From positions 5,642,001-5,706,000 of the forward strand of contig NZ_CP102509.1 of NCBI RefSeq assembly GCF_024611995.1: a DNA stretch of 64,000 bases, given 5' to 3'. The notes under the pieces are model-generated. The model ran no database searches. It was not told the DNA's origin and was given only the letters and a program-made list of their open reading frames with translations. Origin of the DNA: Streptomyces sp. NBC_00162 (GTDB taxonomy: Bacteria > Actinomycetota > Actinomycetes > Streptomycetales > Streptomycetaceae). Each line of letters opens with the position of its first letter. Within the stretch, counting starts at the first letter, position 1. Position numbers and translations under genes: made by a program. Shown here one piece after another: positions 8,516 to 16,947 of the stretch.

Positions 8516-11074
8516 CTAGTTGCCCGCCGCCGCGTCGCAGCGCTGCGCGCGCAGGGCCCGGGCCAGGTCGTCGCGGGACTCGAGCACCAGGCGGCGCAGT
8601 GCCGGAGCCGCATCCACATGGGCGGAGAGCCAGGCGTCCGTCGCCGAGACGGTGGACTCCGAGTCCTGGAGCGACGGGTACAGCCCCTTCACCACATCCA
8701 TGCCGATCTGGATCGACCGGTCCGCCCACACCCGCTCGATCACCTCGAAGTAGCGCTCCGAGCAGGCCGCCAGCAGGCCCCGCTGCGAAGGCTGCTGCAT
8801 ACCGGCGATCGTCGCCTCCACCAACGCGTTCGACAGGGCGTCCGACTCGACCACCGCCGCCCACGCCTGGTCCTTCACCGCCGCCGACGGCCGCGCCGCC
8901 AGGCACCGCACCTGGTGCCGCTTGCCTGACGCCGTGTCGTCCCGCGCCAGTTCGGCGCTGAGCACGCCCTCGTCCACGGCCCCGTGCGCGGCCAGCGGCA
9001 GCAGGAAGTCCCAGCGCAGCTCCTGGTCCACGTCCAGTCCGTCGACCCGGGCGGACCCCTCCAGCAGTCCCAGCAGCAGCTGGAAGTCGCCTTCCGTCGC
9101 CGCGCTCGCCGCGAAGAAGCGGGCCCAGGTCAGCTGGTGCTCGGACCCCGGCTCCGCCAGCCGCAGTTCGTGCAGCGCACCCGCCGCCAGGTCCCGGCCG
9201 CCCTGCTCGCGCCAGTCCGGCGCCGCGTAGTGGGTGATCGCGGTCAGCGCCTGCGCGTGCAGCATCTGCAGCACGCCGACGTCCGTCTCCCGCCCCGCGT
9301 GCGCCAGTACCAGCGAGATGAAGTCACGCGCGGGCATCAGCCCGTCCCGCGTCAGGTTCCACAGCGCCGACCAGCTCAGCGCCCGCGCGAGCGGGTCCGT
9401 CAGGTCGCCCAGGTGCGCCCGCAGCGTGGCCAGCGAGCCCTCGTCGAAGCGGATCTTGCAGTAGGTGAGGTCCTCGTCGTTGACCAGGACCAGGTCCGGC
9501 CGCTCCCGGCCCGCCAGCTCCGTGACCACGGTCCGCGCGCCCGACACGTCCGTCCCGGCCCGCGCGTAGCGGACCAGGGTGCCGTCGGACTCCAGCCGGT
9601 ACAGGCCGACCGCGACCCGGTGCGGCCGCAGCTCCTCGCCCTCCTGCAGCACCGCCAGCTCGGTCACCCGCCCGCCCGCGTCGTAGGTCACCACCGGCGT
9701 CAGCACGTTCACCCCCGCCGTCTGCAGCCAGGCCCGCGACCACTCGGCCATGTCCCGCCCGGAGACCTCCGCCAGCACCGACAGCAGGTCGTCCAGCGTG
9801 GTGTTCCCGTACGCGTTCGCCTTGAAGTAGCGCCGCGCGCCCTCCAGGAACGCGTCCCGCCCCACGTAGGCGACCAGCTGCTTGAGCACCGCCGCGCCCT
9901 TGGCGTAGGTGATCCCGTCGAAGTTCAGCTTCGCGTCCTCCAGGTCACGGATGTCGGCCGTGATCGGGTGCGTGGACGGCAGCTGGTCGGCGCGGTAGGC
10001 CCACGCCTTGCGGCTGTTGGCGAAGGTGACCCACGCCTGGTCGAAGCGGGTGGCCTCGACCAGCCCGAAGGAGCCCATGAAGTCCGCGAAGGACTCCTTC
10101 AGCCACAGGTCGTCCCACCACTTCATGGTGACCAGGTCGCCGAACCACATGTGCGCCATCTCGTGGAGGATCACGTTCGCGCGCCGCTCGTACGAGGCCT
10201 GCGTGACCTTGCCGCGGAAGATGTACTCCTCCCGGAAGGTCACCATCCCCGGGTTCTCCATGGCGCCCAGGTTGTACTCCGGCACGAAGGCCTGGTCGTA
10301 CTTCCCGAAGGGGTACGGGTAGTCGAAGATCTCGTGGAAGAGGTCGAAGCCCTGCTTGGTGACCAGGAAGACGTCGTCCGCGTCGAAGTGCTTCGCGAGC
10401 CCCTTGCGGCACATCGCGCCGAGCGGGATCGTCAGGTCCCCGCGCGTGTAGGAGTCCGTCACGTAGTGGTAGGGGCCCGCCACCACACAGGTGATGTACG
10501 TCGAGATCGGCGCGGTCTCGGCGAACCGCCAGACGCCGCCCTCCCGCGACTCCTCCGCGCCGTTGCTCCACACCTGCCAGCCCTCGGGCGCGGACACCTC
10601 GAAGCGGTAGGGCGCCTTCAGGTCCGGCTGCTCGAAGTTCGCGTACACCCGCCGGGCGTCCGCCGGCTCGTACTGGGTGTAGAGGTAGACCTCGCCGTCC
10701 TCCGGGTCCACGAAGCGGTGCAGGCCCTCGCCGGTGCGGCTGTAGGCGCAGTTCGCGTCCACCACCAGGACGTTCTCGGCGGCCAGGCCGGCCAGGGCGA
10801 TCCGTGCCCCGTCGAAGACGGCGGCCACGTCCAGCGCGCGCCCGTTGAGGGTCACGGAGTTCACGGAGGGGGCGATCAGGTCCGCGAAGGTGTCGGTGGC
10901 GGAGGCTGCGGCCCGGAAGCGGATCGTCGTCACCGAGCGGAAGGTCCGGGGGCCCTCGGCCGGTTCGGCCTCGTCCACCGCGGACCTGACGTCGAGGACC
11001 ACCTCGTACCCGTCGACGGACAGCAGTTCGGCCCTCTCGCGGGCCTCGTCGCGGGACAGATTCTCTCCGGGCAC
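8516..11074 (-). CDS. pepN: Aminopeptidase N (M1 family)
   Basis: Cytosolic zinc aminopeptidase of 852 residues that removes N-terminal residues from peptides. The start is GTG 11074 (VPGENLSRDEA). AAGGAG lies five bases upstream of it, whereas the earlier in-frame GTG at 11080 lies on top of that ribosome-binding site. The substrate-binding GAMENPGM motif, the zinc motif HEMAHMWFGD and the downstream NEKE-like Glu (WLKESFADF) are present in order. The C-terminal 400 residues are the helical ERAP1-like domain. It is divergent from the nitroreductase, with about 125 bp between starts. Confidence 0.96.
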   Translation of the reverse strand: MPGENLSRDEARERAELLSVDGYEVVLDVRSAVDEAEPAEGPRTFRSVTTIRFRAAASATDTFADLIAPSVNSVTLNGRALDVAAVFDGARIALAGLAAENVLVVDANCAYSRTGEGLHRFVDPEDGEVYLYTQYEPADARRVYANFEQPDLKAPYRFEVSAPEGWQVWSNGAEESREGGVWRFAETAPISTYITCVVAGPYHYVTDSYTRGDLTIPLGAMCRKGLAKHFDADDVFLVTKQGFDLFHEIFDYPYPFGKYDQAFVPEYNLGAMENPGMVTFREEYIFRGKVTQASYERRANVILHEMAHMWFGDLVTMKWWDDLWLKESFADFMGSFGLVEATRFDQAWVTFANSRKAWAYRADQLPSTHPITADIRDLEDAKLNFDGITYAKGAAVLKQLVAYVGRDAFLEGARRYFKANAYGNTTLDDLLSVLAEVSGRDMAEWSRAWLQTAGVNVLTPVVTYDAGGRVTELAVLQEGEELRPHRVAVGLYRLESDGTLVRYARAGTDVSGARTVVTELAGRERPDLVLVNDEDLTYCKIRFDEGSLATLRAHLGDLTDPLARALSWSALWNLTRDGLMPARDFISLVLAHAGRETDVGVLQMLHAQALTAITHYAAPDWREQGGRDLAAGALHELRLAEPGSEHQLTWARFFAASAATEGDFQLLLGLLEGSARVDGLDVDQELRWDFLLPLAAHGAVDEGVLSAELARDDTASGKRHQVRCLAARPSAAVKDQAWAAVVESDALSNALVEATIAGMQQPSQRGLLAACSERYFEVIERVWADRSIQIGMDVVKGLYPSLQDSESTVSATDAWLSAHVDAAPALRRLVLESRDDLARALRAQRCDAAAGN

Positions 11075-11125
11075 ATGCACTCCTTCGTGCGTGGTCGCGT
11101 TCTTCGATCGAATCCTCCCATGGAG

Positions 11126-11152
11126 GGAATGCGTGCGAACGCGTGCTGGTTG
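11126..11152 (+). promoter_or_regulatory. SigR-type thiol-stress promoter
   Basis: GGGAAT at 11126-11131, exactly 18 bases, then GTT at 11150-11152. This matches the published Streptomyces SigR (SigH in mycobacteria) consensus GGGAAT-N18-GTT. It lies 48 bp before the nitroreductase ATG. Confidence 0.8.
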
Positions 11153-11199
11153 GGGAGGGGGACACCACGAACGACGCCGTGAGCAATGCGAGGAGAGAC

Positions 11200-11847
11200 A
11201 TGACCGACACCCAGGTGCGCGAGAAGACTCCGGTCGACTTCTGGTTCGACCCGCTCTGCCCCTGGGCCTGGATGACGTCCCGCTGGATGCTGGAGGTCGA
11301 GAAGGTCCGCGACGTCGAGGTCCGCTGGCACGTGATGAGCCTGGCCGTGCTGAACGAGAACAAGCTCGACGAGCTGCCCGAGCGCTATCGCGAGCTGCTC
11401 GGCCCCAAGGGCTGGGCGCCGGTGCGCGTAGTCGTCGCGGCCCAGCAGAAGTTCGGTGACGAGATCACCGGCAAGCTCTACACCGAGCTCGGCACCCGCA
11501 TCCACAACGAGGACAAGGGCGCGACCCGCGAAGTGATCGCCGAGGCGCTCGCCGCGCTCGAGCTGCCGGCCGAGCTGCTCGCGTACGCCGACTCCGACGA
11601 GTACGACGAGGTGCTGCGCGCCTCCCACAACGACGGCATCGACCGGGTCGGCCAGGAGGTCGGCACCCCGGTGATCTCGGTGCCCGGCGCCGACGGCGAG
11701 GACGTGGCGTTCTTCGGCCCGGTCGTCACCCCGGCCCCGCGCGGCGAGGCCGCGGCCCGCCTGTGGGACGGCACCCTGCTCGTCGCCTCCACCCCCGGCT
11801 TCTACGAGATCAAGCGCACCCGCACCAAGGGCCCGTCCTTCGAGTAG
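11200..11847 (+). CDS. Mycothiol-dependent nitroreductase (Rv2466c-like, DsbA fold)
   Basis: A 215-residue thioredoxin-fold protein of the DsbA/FrnE class. AGGAGA lies just upstream of ATG 11200. It aligns by eye along its length with Mycobacterium tuberculosis Rv2466c: FWFDPLCPWAWMTSRW, VRWHVMSLAVLNEN, VGTPVISV, VAFFGPV and a C-terminal EIKRTRT. Rv2466c is a mycothiol-dependent reductase under SigH. Here the active site reads Cys20-Pro-Trp-Ala23, so the second cysteine is lacking and chemistry through a mixed disulfide with mycothiol is implied. The SigR-type promoter supports a thiol-stress role. It is followed by a perfect terminator. Confidence 0.88.
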   Translation: MTDTQVREKTPVDFWFDPLCPWAWMTSRWMLEVEKVRDVEVRWHVMSLAVLNENKLDELPERYRELLGPKGWAPVRVVVAAQQKFGDEITGKLYTELGTRIHNEDKGATREVIAEALAALELPAELLAYADSDEYDEVLRASHNDGIDRVGQEVGTPVISVPGADGEDVAFFGPVVTPAPRGEAAARLWDGTLLVASTPGFYEIKRTRTKGPSFE

Positions 11848-11864
11848 TCCCTGCCGGTGCACAC

Positions 11865-11903
11865 AGAAGACCCCCGTGAGTCATGTCCTCACGGGGGTCT
11901 TCT
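11865..11903. terminator. Terminator after the nitroreductase
   Basis: A 16-bp perfect stem (11865-11880 with 11888-11903, arm AGAAGACCCCCGTGAG) with a 7-base loop. Confidence 0.88.
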
Positions 11904-11948
11904 CCTGTCCACCCCCGCCCGGTGAAGGCTGAGAAGACGATCACGAGG

Positions 11949-11982
11949 CTGGGGGCACCTCCCAGCGGTAGCCGGGGGAGGG
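11949..11982. repeat. GC-rich inverted-repeat element between the nitroreductase and sod
   Basis: CTGGGGGCACCTCCCAGCGG, TAG, then CCGGGGGAGG makes a hairpin immediately downstream of the sod stop codon. From memory, closely similar sequences (GGGGGCACCTCCCAGC followed by GGGGGAGG) recur between genes in Streptomyces. It may also act as the sod terminator. Confidence 0.55.
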
Positions 11983-11995
11983 CTGGTGGGGCTGA

Positions 11996-12655
11996 TCAGC
12001 CCCTGTTCGCGGGGATCAGCAGCGGGGTGTTCGCCTTGGCGTCGGAGTAGCGCTTCGCGACGTCCTGCCAGTTGACGACGTTCCACATCGCCTCGATGAA
12101 GTCCACCTTCTGGTTCTTGTACTGCAGGTAGAAGGCGTGCTCCCAGGCGTCGAAGACCAGGATCGGCACGGAGGCCTGGCCCACGTTGCCCTGGTGGTCG
12201 TAGATCTGCTCGACGATCAGGCGGCCGCTGACGGGCTCGTACGCGAGCACGCCCCAGCCGGAGCCCTGGGTCGCGGAGGACGCGAAGGTCAGCTGCTTCC
12301 TGAAGGCGGCGAAGGAGCCGAAGGACTCGGTGATCGCGGCCGGGAGCTCGCCCAGGCCGTCCTTCTCGTCCGGGACGCCGCCGCCCTCACCGGTCTTCGG
12401 GCTGGCCATGTTGTGCCAGTAGATGCTGTGCAGGATGTGGCCGGAGAGGTGGAACGCGAGGTTCTTCTCCAGGCCGTTCAGTGCGCCCCAGTTCTCCTTG
12501 TCGCGCGCCTCCTCCAGCTGTTCCAGCGTGGTGTTGGCGCCCGCGACGTAGGCCGCGTGGTGCTTGTCGTGGTGCAGCTCGATGATCTGCGGGTTGATCA
12601 CCGGCTCCAGCGCCGCGTAGTCGTAAGGAAGCTCAGGAAGCGTGTAGATGGCCAT
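11996..12655 (-). CDS. sodF: Iron/manganese-type superoxide dismutase
   Basis: Cytosolic superoxide dismutase of 219 residues that converts superoxide to hydrogen peroxide and oxygen. Metal ligands are visible: His in IELHHDKHH (near residue 28), His in [14 protein letters not shown], and Asp and His in [13 protein letters not shown]. The opening [13 protein letters not shown] is typical of the Streptomyces iron enzyme; I assign sodF on that basis and on the Nur-like box upstream, which is the known regulator site for sodF. The sequence alone does not prove iron over manganese. The gene is transcribed alone. Confidence 0.93.
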   Translation of the reverse strand: MAIYTLPELPYDYAALEPVINPQIIELHHDKHHAAYVAGANTTLEQLEEARDKENWGALNGLEKNLAFHLSGHILHSIYWHNMASPKTGEGGGVPDEKDGLGELPAAITESFGSFAAFRKQLTFASSATQGSGWGVLAYEPVSGRLIVEQIYDHQGNVGQASVPILVFDAWEHAFYLQYKNQKVDFIEAMWNVVNWQDVAKRYSDAKANTPLLIPANRG

Positions 12656-12691
12656 GCGTGTATCCGGTCCCCTCGGCGTGCCAACTGCTTA

Positions 12692-12708
12692 TTGCAATCA
12701 ATGCGCAA
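12692..12708 (-). promoter_or_regulatory. Nur (nickel repressor) box upstream of sodF
   Basis: TTGCAA-TCAAT-GCGCAA at 12692-12708 matches the Nur consensus TTGCAA-N5-TTGCAA with one changed base. It lies 37-53 bp upstream of the sodF start. In S. coelicolor, Nur with nickel represses sodF and so favours the nickel enzyme SodN. Confidence 0.8.
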
Positions 12709-12775
12709 CTGCACGCTAGCAGTATCTATTCCTGCCCACATATAAGGGTTACCTGAGTGCGGGGCGCACGAAGAA

Positions 12776-12807
12776 GGCGGGCCCCGTGCCTGTGCACGGG
12801 GCCCGCC
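12776..12807. terminator. Terminator after the first permease
   Basis: A 14-bp perfect stem GGCGGGCCCCGTGC (12776-12789 with 12794-12807) with loop CTGT, just beyond the stop of the minus-strand permease. Confidence 0.87.
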
Positions 12808-12826
12808 CTCGGTTGCCGTCGGGGCG

Positions 12827-14251
12827 TCAGACGCGCGCGGCGGCCCGGCGCTGGAGTGCACGCTTCTGAAGCACCCAGCCGGTCGCCGCGAGGGCGAGCG
12901 TCAGGCCGCCGGTGAAGATCACCTGGATCCGGGTGTCCTCGCCCAGGGCCATCAGCACCAGCACCCCGGCCACGCCCGCCAGCGCCACCCAGGTCAGATA
13001 CGGGAACCCCCACATCCGCACGACCAGCTTCTCGGGAGCCTCCCGCTCCAGCCGGCGGCGCAGCACGAACTGCGAGACGGCGATGAAGCCCCAGACGATC
13101 AGGATCACCCCGCCGACCATGTTCAGCAGCCAGGCGAACAGGGTGTCCGGGTACCAGTACGACAGCAGCACGGTGACGAAACCGAAGCCGGAGGAGGCGA
13201 GCACCGCGCGGCGCGGCACGCGGCCGGTGACCTTGCCCAGCGCCTTCGGGCCCTGGCCGCGGGAGACGAGGGAGTAGGCCATGCGCGAGGAGCCGTAGAT
13301 GTTGGCGTTCATCGCCGACAGCAGGGCGATCAGGATGACCACGTTCATGATCTCGCCGGCGGCCGGGATGCCCAGGTGGTCCAGGGTCGCGGCGTAGGGG
13401 CCGTCCGCCGTGACCGCCGGGTCGTTCCACGGCAGCAGGGTGACGATCACCAGCATGGAGCCGACGTAGACGACCGCGATCCGCCACATGGTCGTCTTTA
13501 CCGCCTTGGCCACGCCCTTGACCGGGTTCTCGGACTCGGCGGCCGCGATGGTCACCGTCTCCAGCCCGCCGTACGCGACGACCGAGGCCAGCAGTCCGAC
13601 CAGCAGGCCCTCCACCCCGTTGGGCAGGAAGCCGCCGTCGTCCAGCAGGTTGGCGGTGCCGGGGGAGCCGGCGCCGGGCAGCACGCCCAGGACGGCCAGC
13701 ACGCCCAGGCCCAGGAAGAGCCCGATGGCGCCGATCTTGAGGGTGGCGAACCAGAACTCGAACTCGCCGAAGTTCGAGACGGCGGCCAGGTTGGACCCGC
13801 AGAAGACCGCCATGAAGACCAGCACCCACATCCAGGATGGGGTGCCCGGGAACCAGCCGGTCATGATGTGCGCCGCGCCGATGGCCTCGATGGCCACGCC
13901 CACGCACAGCAGCGTCCAGAACATCCAGCCGGCGGTGAATCCGGCCCACGGGCCGATGGCTCGCTCGGCGTGGACGGAGAAGGAGCCGGAGGCGGGATCC
14001 GCGGCGGACATCTCGCCGAGCATCCGCATCACGAACATCACCAGGATCCCGGACGCGGCGTACGCGAGCACGATCGAGGGGCCGGCGGCGGCGATGCCCG
14101 CGCCGGAGCCCACGAAGAGCCCGGCGCCGATGACACCGCCGAGGGCGATCATCGAGAGGTGGCGCTGCTTGAGTCCGTTGCCGAGGGGGGATCCGGCGTC
14201 GGTCAGCGGCGGCGCCTGCTGCCCGGGGGGTGTGATGGTGCTCTGGCTCAT
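12827..14251 (-). CDS. APC-superfamily amino-acid permease (copy 1)
   Basis: A 474-residue cytoplasmic-membrane transporter with about 12 hydrophobic helices. The first helix carries the APC signature GGVIGAGLFVGSG after KQRHLSMIALG. FGEFEFWFATLKI and ETVTIAAAESENP are also hallmark segments of the AAT branch (GABA, lysine, proline and aromatic permeases). The substrate cannot be told apart by eye. It is the first of three same-strand paralogs within 7 kb and diverges from an SDR gene across a region with twin palindromes. The start is ATG 14251 with a weak ribosome-binding site. Confidence 0.92.
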   Translation of the reverse strand: MSQSTITPPGQQAPPLTDAGSPLGNGLKQRHLSMIALGGVIGAGLFVGSGAGIAAAGPSIVLAYAASGILVMFVMRMLGEMSAADPASGSFSVHAERAIGPWAGFTAGWMFWTLLCVGVAIEAIGAAHIMTGWFPGTPSWMWVLVFMAVFCGSNLAAVSNFGEFEFWFATLKIGAIGLFLGLGVLAVLGVLPGAGSPGTANLLDDGGFLPNGVEGLLVGLLASVVAYGGLETVTIAAAESENPVKGVAKAVKTTMWRIAVVYVGSMLVIVTLLPWNDPAVTADGPYAATLDHLGIPAAGEIMNVVILIALLSAMNANIYGSSRMAYSLVSRGQGPKALGKVTGRVPRRAVLASSGFGFVTVLLSYWYPDTLFAWLLNMVGGVILIVWGFIAVSQFVLRRRLEREAPEKLVVRMWGFPYLTWVALAGVAGVLVLMALGEDTRIQVIFTGGLTLALAATGWVLQKRALQRRAAARV

Positions 14252-14306
14252 TGGGGTGTGCCTGTCCGGTGTGCGGGGGACGTGATGAGGTGCCCCAGTC
14301 TCACCT

Positions 14307-14347
14307 CTGTCCGATCTTCGGATGGTCGACGTCCGATATTCGGACAG
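14307..14347. promoter_or_regulatory. Twin palindromic operator between permease 1 and the SDR gene
   Basis: TCCGA-TCT-TCGGA (14310-14322) and TCCGA-TAT-TCGGA (14332-14344) are two copies of one 13-bp palindrome. Their centres are 22 bp apart, two helical turns. They flank GTCGAC symmetrically, so CTGTCCGA/TCGGACAG also pair across the whole site. It lies between divergent starts. Confidence 0.7.
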
Positions 14348-14417
14348 CCGGATGACCGGCCGTGATCATCCCCGTACGCTGCCGACAGGACGCGCTGACG
14401 CGACGACAGGGGGACCG

Positions 14418-15212
14418 ATGAACGACCGAACGGACCACGTCATACGGGAATTGCCGGCGACGGGCCGGGGGGTGCTCGTCACCGGGGCCTCCCGCGGGAT
14501 CGGACGGGCCATCGCCACCGCCTTCGCAGGGCAGGGCGACCGGGTCGCCGTGCACTGCACGGCCCGGCAGGCGGACGCCGAGCGCACCCTCGCGGAACTG
14601 CCGGGAGAGGGCCACGTCCTCGTCAGCGGCGACCTCCGCGACCCGGACCGCGTGGAAGCCCTCGCGGCCGAGGCCGAGGAGGCGCTCGGCGGCATCGGCG
14701 TCCTCGTGAACAACGCCGCCGTGATGCTCGCGCACCCGCTGCCCACGACCTCGTACGCCGACTGGCAGGAGGCCTGGCGCCAGACGGCCGCGGTGAACCT
14801 CTTCGCCCCGGCCAACCTCACCCACTGCGTCGCCCGCCACATGATCGCCGGCCGGCGGGAGGGCCGCGTCGTCAACATCGGCTCGCGCGGGGCGTTCCGC
14901 GGCGAGCCCGACCACCCCGCCTACGGCGCCACCAAGGCGGCCCTGCACGCACTCGGCCAGTCCCTCGCCGTCTCCCTGGCTCCGCACGGCATCGCCGTGG
15001 CCTCCGTGGCGCCCGGATTCGTGGCCACCGAGCGGGTCGCCGGGCGGCTCGAAGGGGAGGAGGGCGAGCGGATCCGGGCGCAGAGCCCCTTCGGCCGGGT
15101 CGGCGCCCCGCAGGAGGTCGCCGCCGCCGTGCTGCACCTGGCCTCGCCCGCCGCTCGCTGGAGCTCGGGCACCGTGCTCGACGTCAACGGAGCCTCGTAC
15201 CTGCGCACCTGA
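14418..15212 (+). CDS. SDR-family oxidoreductase (FabG-like)
   Basis: A 264-residue classical short-chain dehydrogenase. ATG 14418 is used because CAGGGGGA precedes it; the in-frame extension to 14322 runs into the operator. The cofactor motif TGASRGIGRA, the NNAA motif, a Ser in NIGSRG and the catalytic YGATK are all present. An Arg after the glycine motif suggests NADPH. The C-terminus ends VLDVNGASYLRT, as in FabG-like 3-oxoacyl reductases. The substrate is unknown. It diverges from permease 1 and may share its regulator. Confidence 0.9.
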   Translation: MNDRTDHVIRELPATGRGVLVTGASRGIGRAIATAFAGQGDRVAVHCTARQADAERTLAELPGEGHVLVSGDLRDPDRVEALAAEAEEALGGIGVLVNNAAVMLAHPLPTTSYADWQEAWRQTAAVNLFAPANLTHCVARHMIAGRREGRVVNIGSRGAFRGEPDHPAYGATKAALHALGQSLAVSLAPHGIAVASVAPGFVATERVAGRLEGEEGERIRAQSPFGRVGAPQEVAAAVLHLASPAARWSSGTVLDVNGASYLRT

Positions 15213-15216
15213 CGCG

Positions 15217-15251
15217 CCGAGGCCCCCGCGCACCCGGCGCGGGGGCCTCGG
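15217..15251. terminator. Bidirectional terminator between the SDR gene and permease 2
   Basis: A 15-bp perfect stem CCGAGGCCCCCGCGC (15217-15231 with 15237-15251) between convergent genes. Confidence 0.87.
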
Positions 15252-15263
15252 GCCGGTGGCCGG

Positions 15264-16661
15264 TCAGGACTTCGGGGTGCGCCGCTCCCGTACGAAGGCC
15301 ACCACGAGGACGAGGGCCGCCGCACCCGTGGACCACAGCAGCTGCGGGCGGGTCGCGTCGTCGAACAGCATCAGGAGCAGCACCGCCGCCATGCCCAGCA
15401 GCGCCGCCCACGTCGCGTACGGGAACAGCCACATGGGCAGGGTCAGCCGCTCCGGCATGTCCCGCTCGATCACGCGGCGCAGCTTCAGCTCCGAGACCGC
15501 GATCAGCGCCCACACGAACAGCAGCACCGCGCCGACCGCGTTGAGCATGTAGAGGAAGATCGTGTCCGGCCACAGCAGGTTCAGCACCACCGACACGAAA
15601 CCGAAGGCCACCGAGGCGAAGACCGCGCGGCGCGGCACCCCGCCGCCCGAGACCTTCAGCAGCGCCTTCGGCGCCTCGCCCCGCTCGGCCAGCGAGAACA
15701 CCATGCGCGAGGACCCGTACAGGTTCGCGTTCAGCGCCGACAGAAGGGCCACGAACACCACGATGTTCATGATCTCGCCGGCCGCCGGGATGCCGATCGA
15801 GTCGAGGACCGCGACGTAGGGGCTCTCGCCCGGCTTCAGCGAGTCCCACGGCAGCAGGGTCACGATGACCACCATCGAGCCGACGTAGAAGAAGAGGATG
15901 CGCCACACCGCGCTGCGCACCGCCCGGGACACCGACCGAGCGGGGTCGTCCGACTCGGCGGCCGCGATGGTGACGACCTCCAGGCCGCCGAACGCGAAGA
16001 TGACGGCCAGCATGCCGGCGACCACTCCGCCGAAGCCCTCGGGGAAGAAGCCGCCGTGGCCGGTCAGGTTGGCCATGCCCACGGGGTCGGTATCGGGGAG
16101 CACGCCGAAGATCGCGAGGGTGCCGAGGATCAGGAACAGCACGATCGCGCCGACCTTGAGGGCGGCGAACCAGAACTCGAACTCGCCGAAGTTCCGTACG
16201 GCGGCCAGGTTGCTCACGGTGAAGACCACCATGAAGAGCAGCACCCAGACCCACTGGTCGATCGAGGGGACCCAGCCGTTGGCGATCTTCGCGGCGCCGG
16301 TGGCCTCGACGGCGAGCACCACGACCAGCAGGAACCAGTAGAGCCAGCCCGCCGAGAAACCGGCCCAGCGGCCCAGGGCCTTCTCCGCGTAGACCGAGAA
16401 GGAGCCGGAGGCGGGCATCGCCGCGGACATCTCGCCGAGCGCCCGCATCACCAGCATCGCGAGCACGCCCGCGAGCAGGTAGGAGCAGATGATCGCCGGT
16501 CCGGCGATGCCGATGCCGGCGCCGGAGCCGACGAAGAGCCCGGCGCCGATCACGCCGCCGAGGCCCAGCATGGTCAGGTGGCGCTGCTTGAGGCTGTGAC
16601 TGAGGGGTTCCGCGGGCAGGTCGCCCGTCATCGGAGGTGCTTCGGGCAAGCGGTCGCGCAT
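15264..16661 (-). CDS. APC-superfamily amino-acid permease (copy 2)
   Basis: A 465-residue polytopic membrane transporter of the same family as copies 1 and 3. It carries KQRHLTMLGLGGVIGAGLFV, FGEFEFWFAALKV, EVVTIAAAESDDP and NANLYGSSRMVFSLAERG. The start is uncertain: ATG 16661 (MRDRLPEAPP) and ATG 16631 (MTGDLPAEPL) both lack a good ribosome-binding site. The longer open frame to 17228 overlaps bioY and is not credible. It is divergent from bioY across about 290 bp. Confidence 0.88.
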   Translation of the reverse strand: MRDRLPEAPPMTGDLPAEPLSHSLKQRHLTMLGLGGVIGAGLFVGSGAGIGIAGPAIICSYLLAGVLAMLVMRALGEMSAAMPASGSFSVYAEKALGRWAGFSAGWLYWFLLVVVLAVEATGAAKIANGWVPSIDQWVWVLLFMVVFTVSNLAAVRNFGEFEFWFAALKVGAIVLFLILGTLAIFGVLPDTDPVGMANLTGHGGFFPEGFGGVVAGMLAVIFAFGGLEVVTIAAAESDDPARSVSRAVRSAVWRILFFYVGSMVVIVTLLPWDSLKPGESPYVAVLDSIGIPAAGEIMNIVVFVALLSALNANLYGSSRMVFSLAERGEAPKALLKVSGGGVPRRAVFASVAFGFVSVVLNLLWPDTIFLYMLNAVGAVLLFVWALIAVSELKLRRVIERDMPERLTLPMWLFPYATWAALLGMAAVLLLMLFDDATRPQLLWSTGAAALVLVVAFVRERRTPKS

Positions 16662-16947
16662 GAGGGGGTGCTCGTACTCTCGTTCGGCCCAGCGGCGGTG
16701 GGGGCTTCGCCTCAGGATTGGCGGGACCCTACAGTCTCGCTGAGCGGCGGCCTTGCGTGCAAAACGGACGTGTTGTGGGATCTTCCCCGTGACGCGGATC
16801 ACGCGAACACGGGTGTGAGTGAGGGTCTTTGTGTGGTCTCCACCAAACCGAGGAGTATGCCTTTGTACCGGGCGGCGGTGGGGGCGCGGCGGGCCTCGGA
16901 CTAACGTCGGTGATCGTCCTGTCACCACCACCCTTCCGGAGCCCCCG

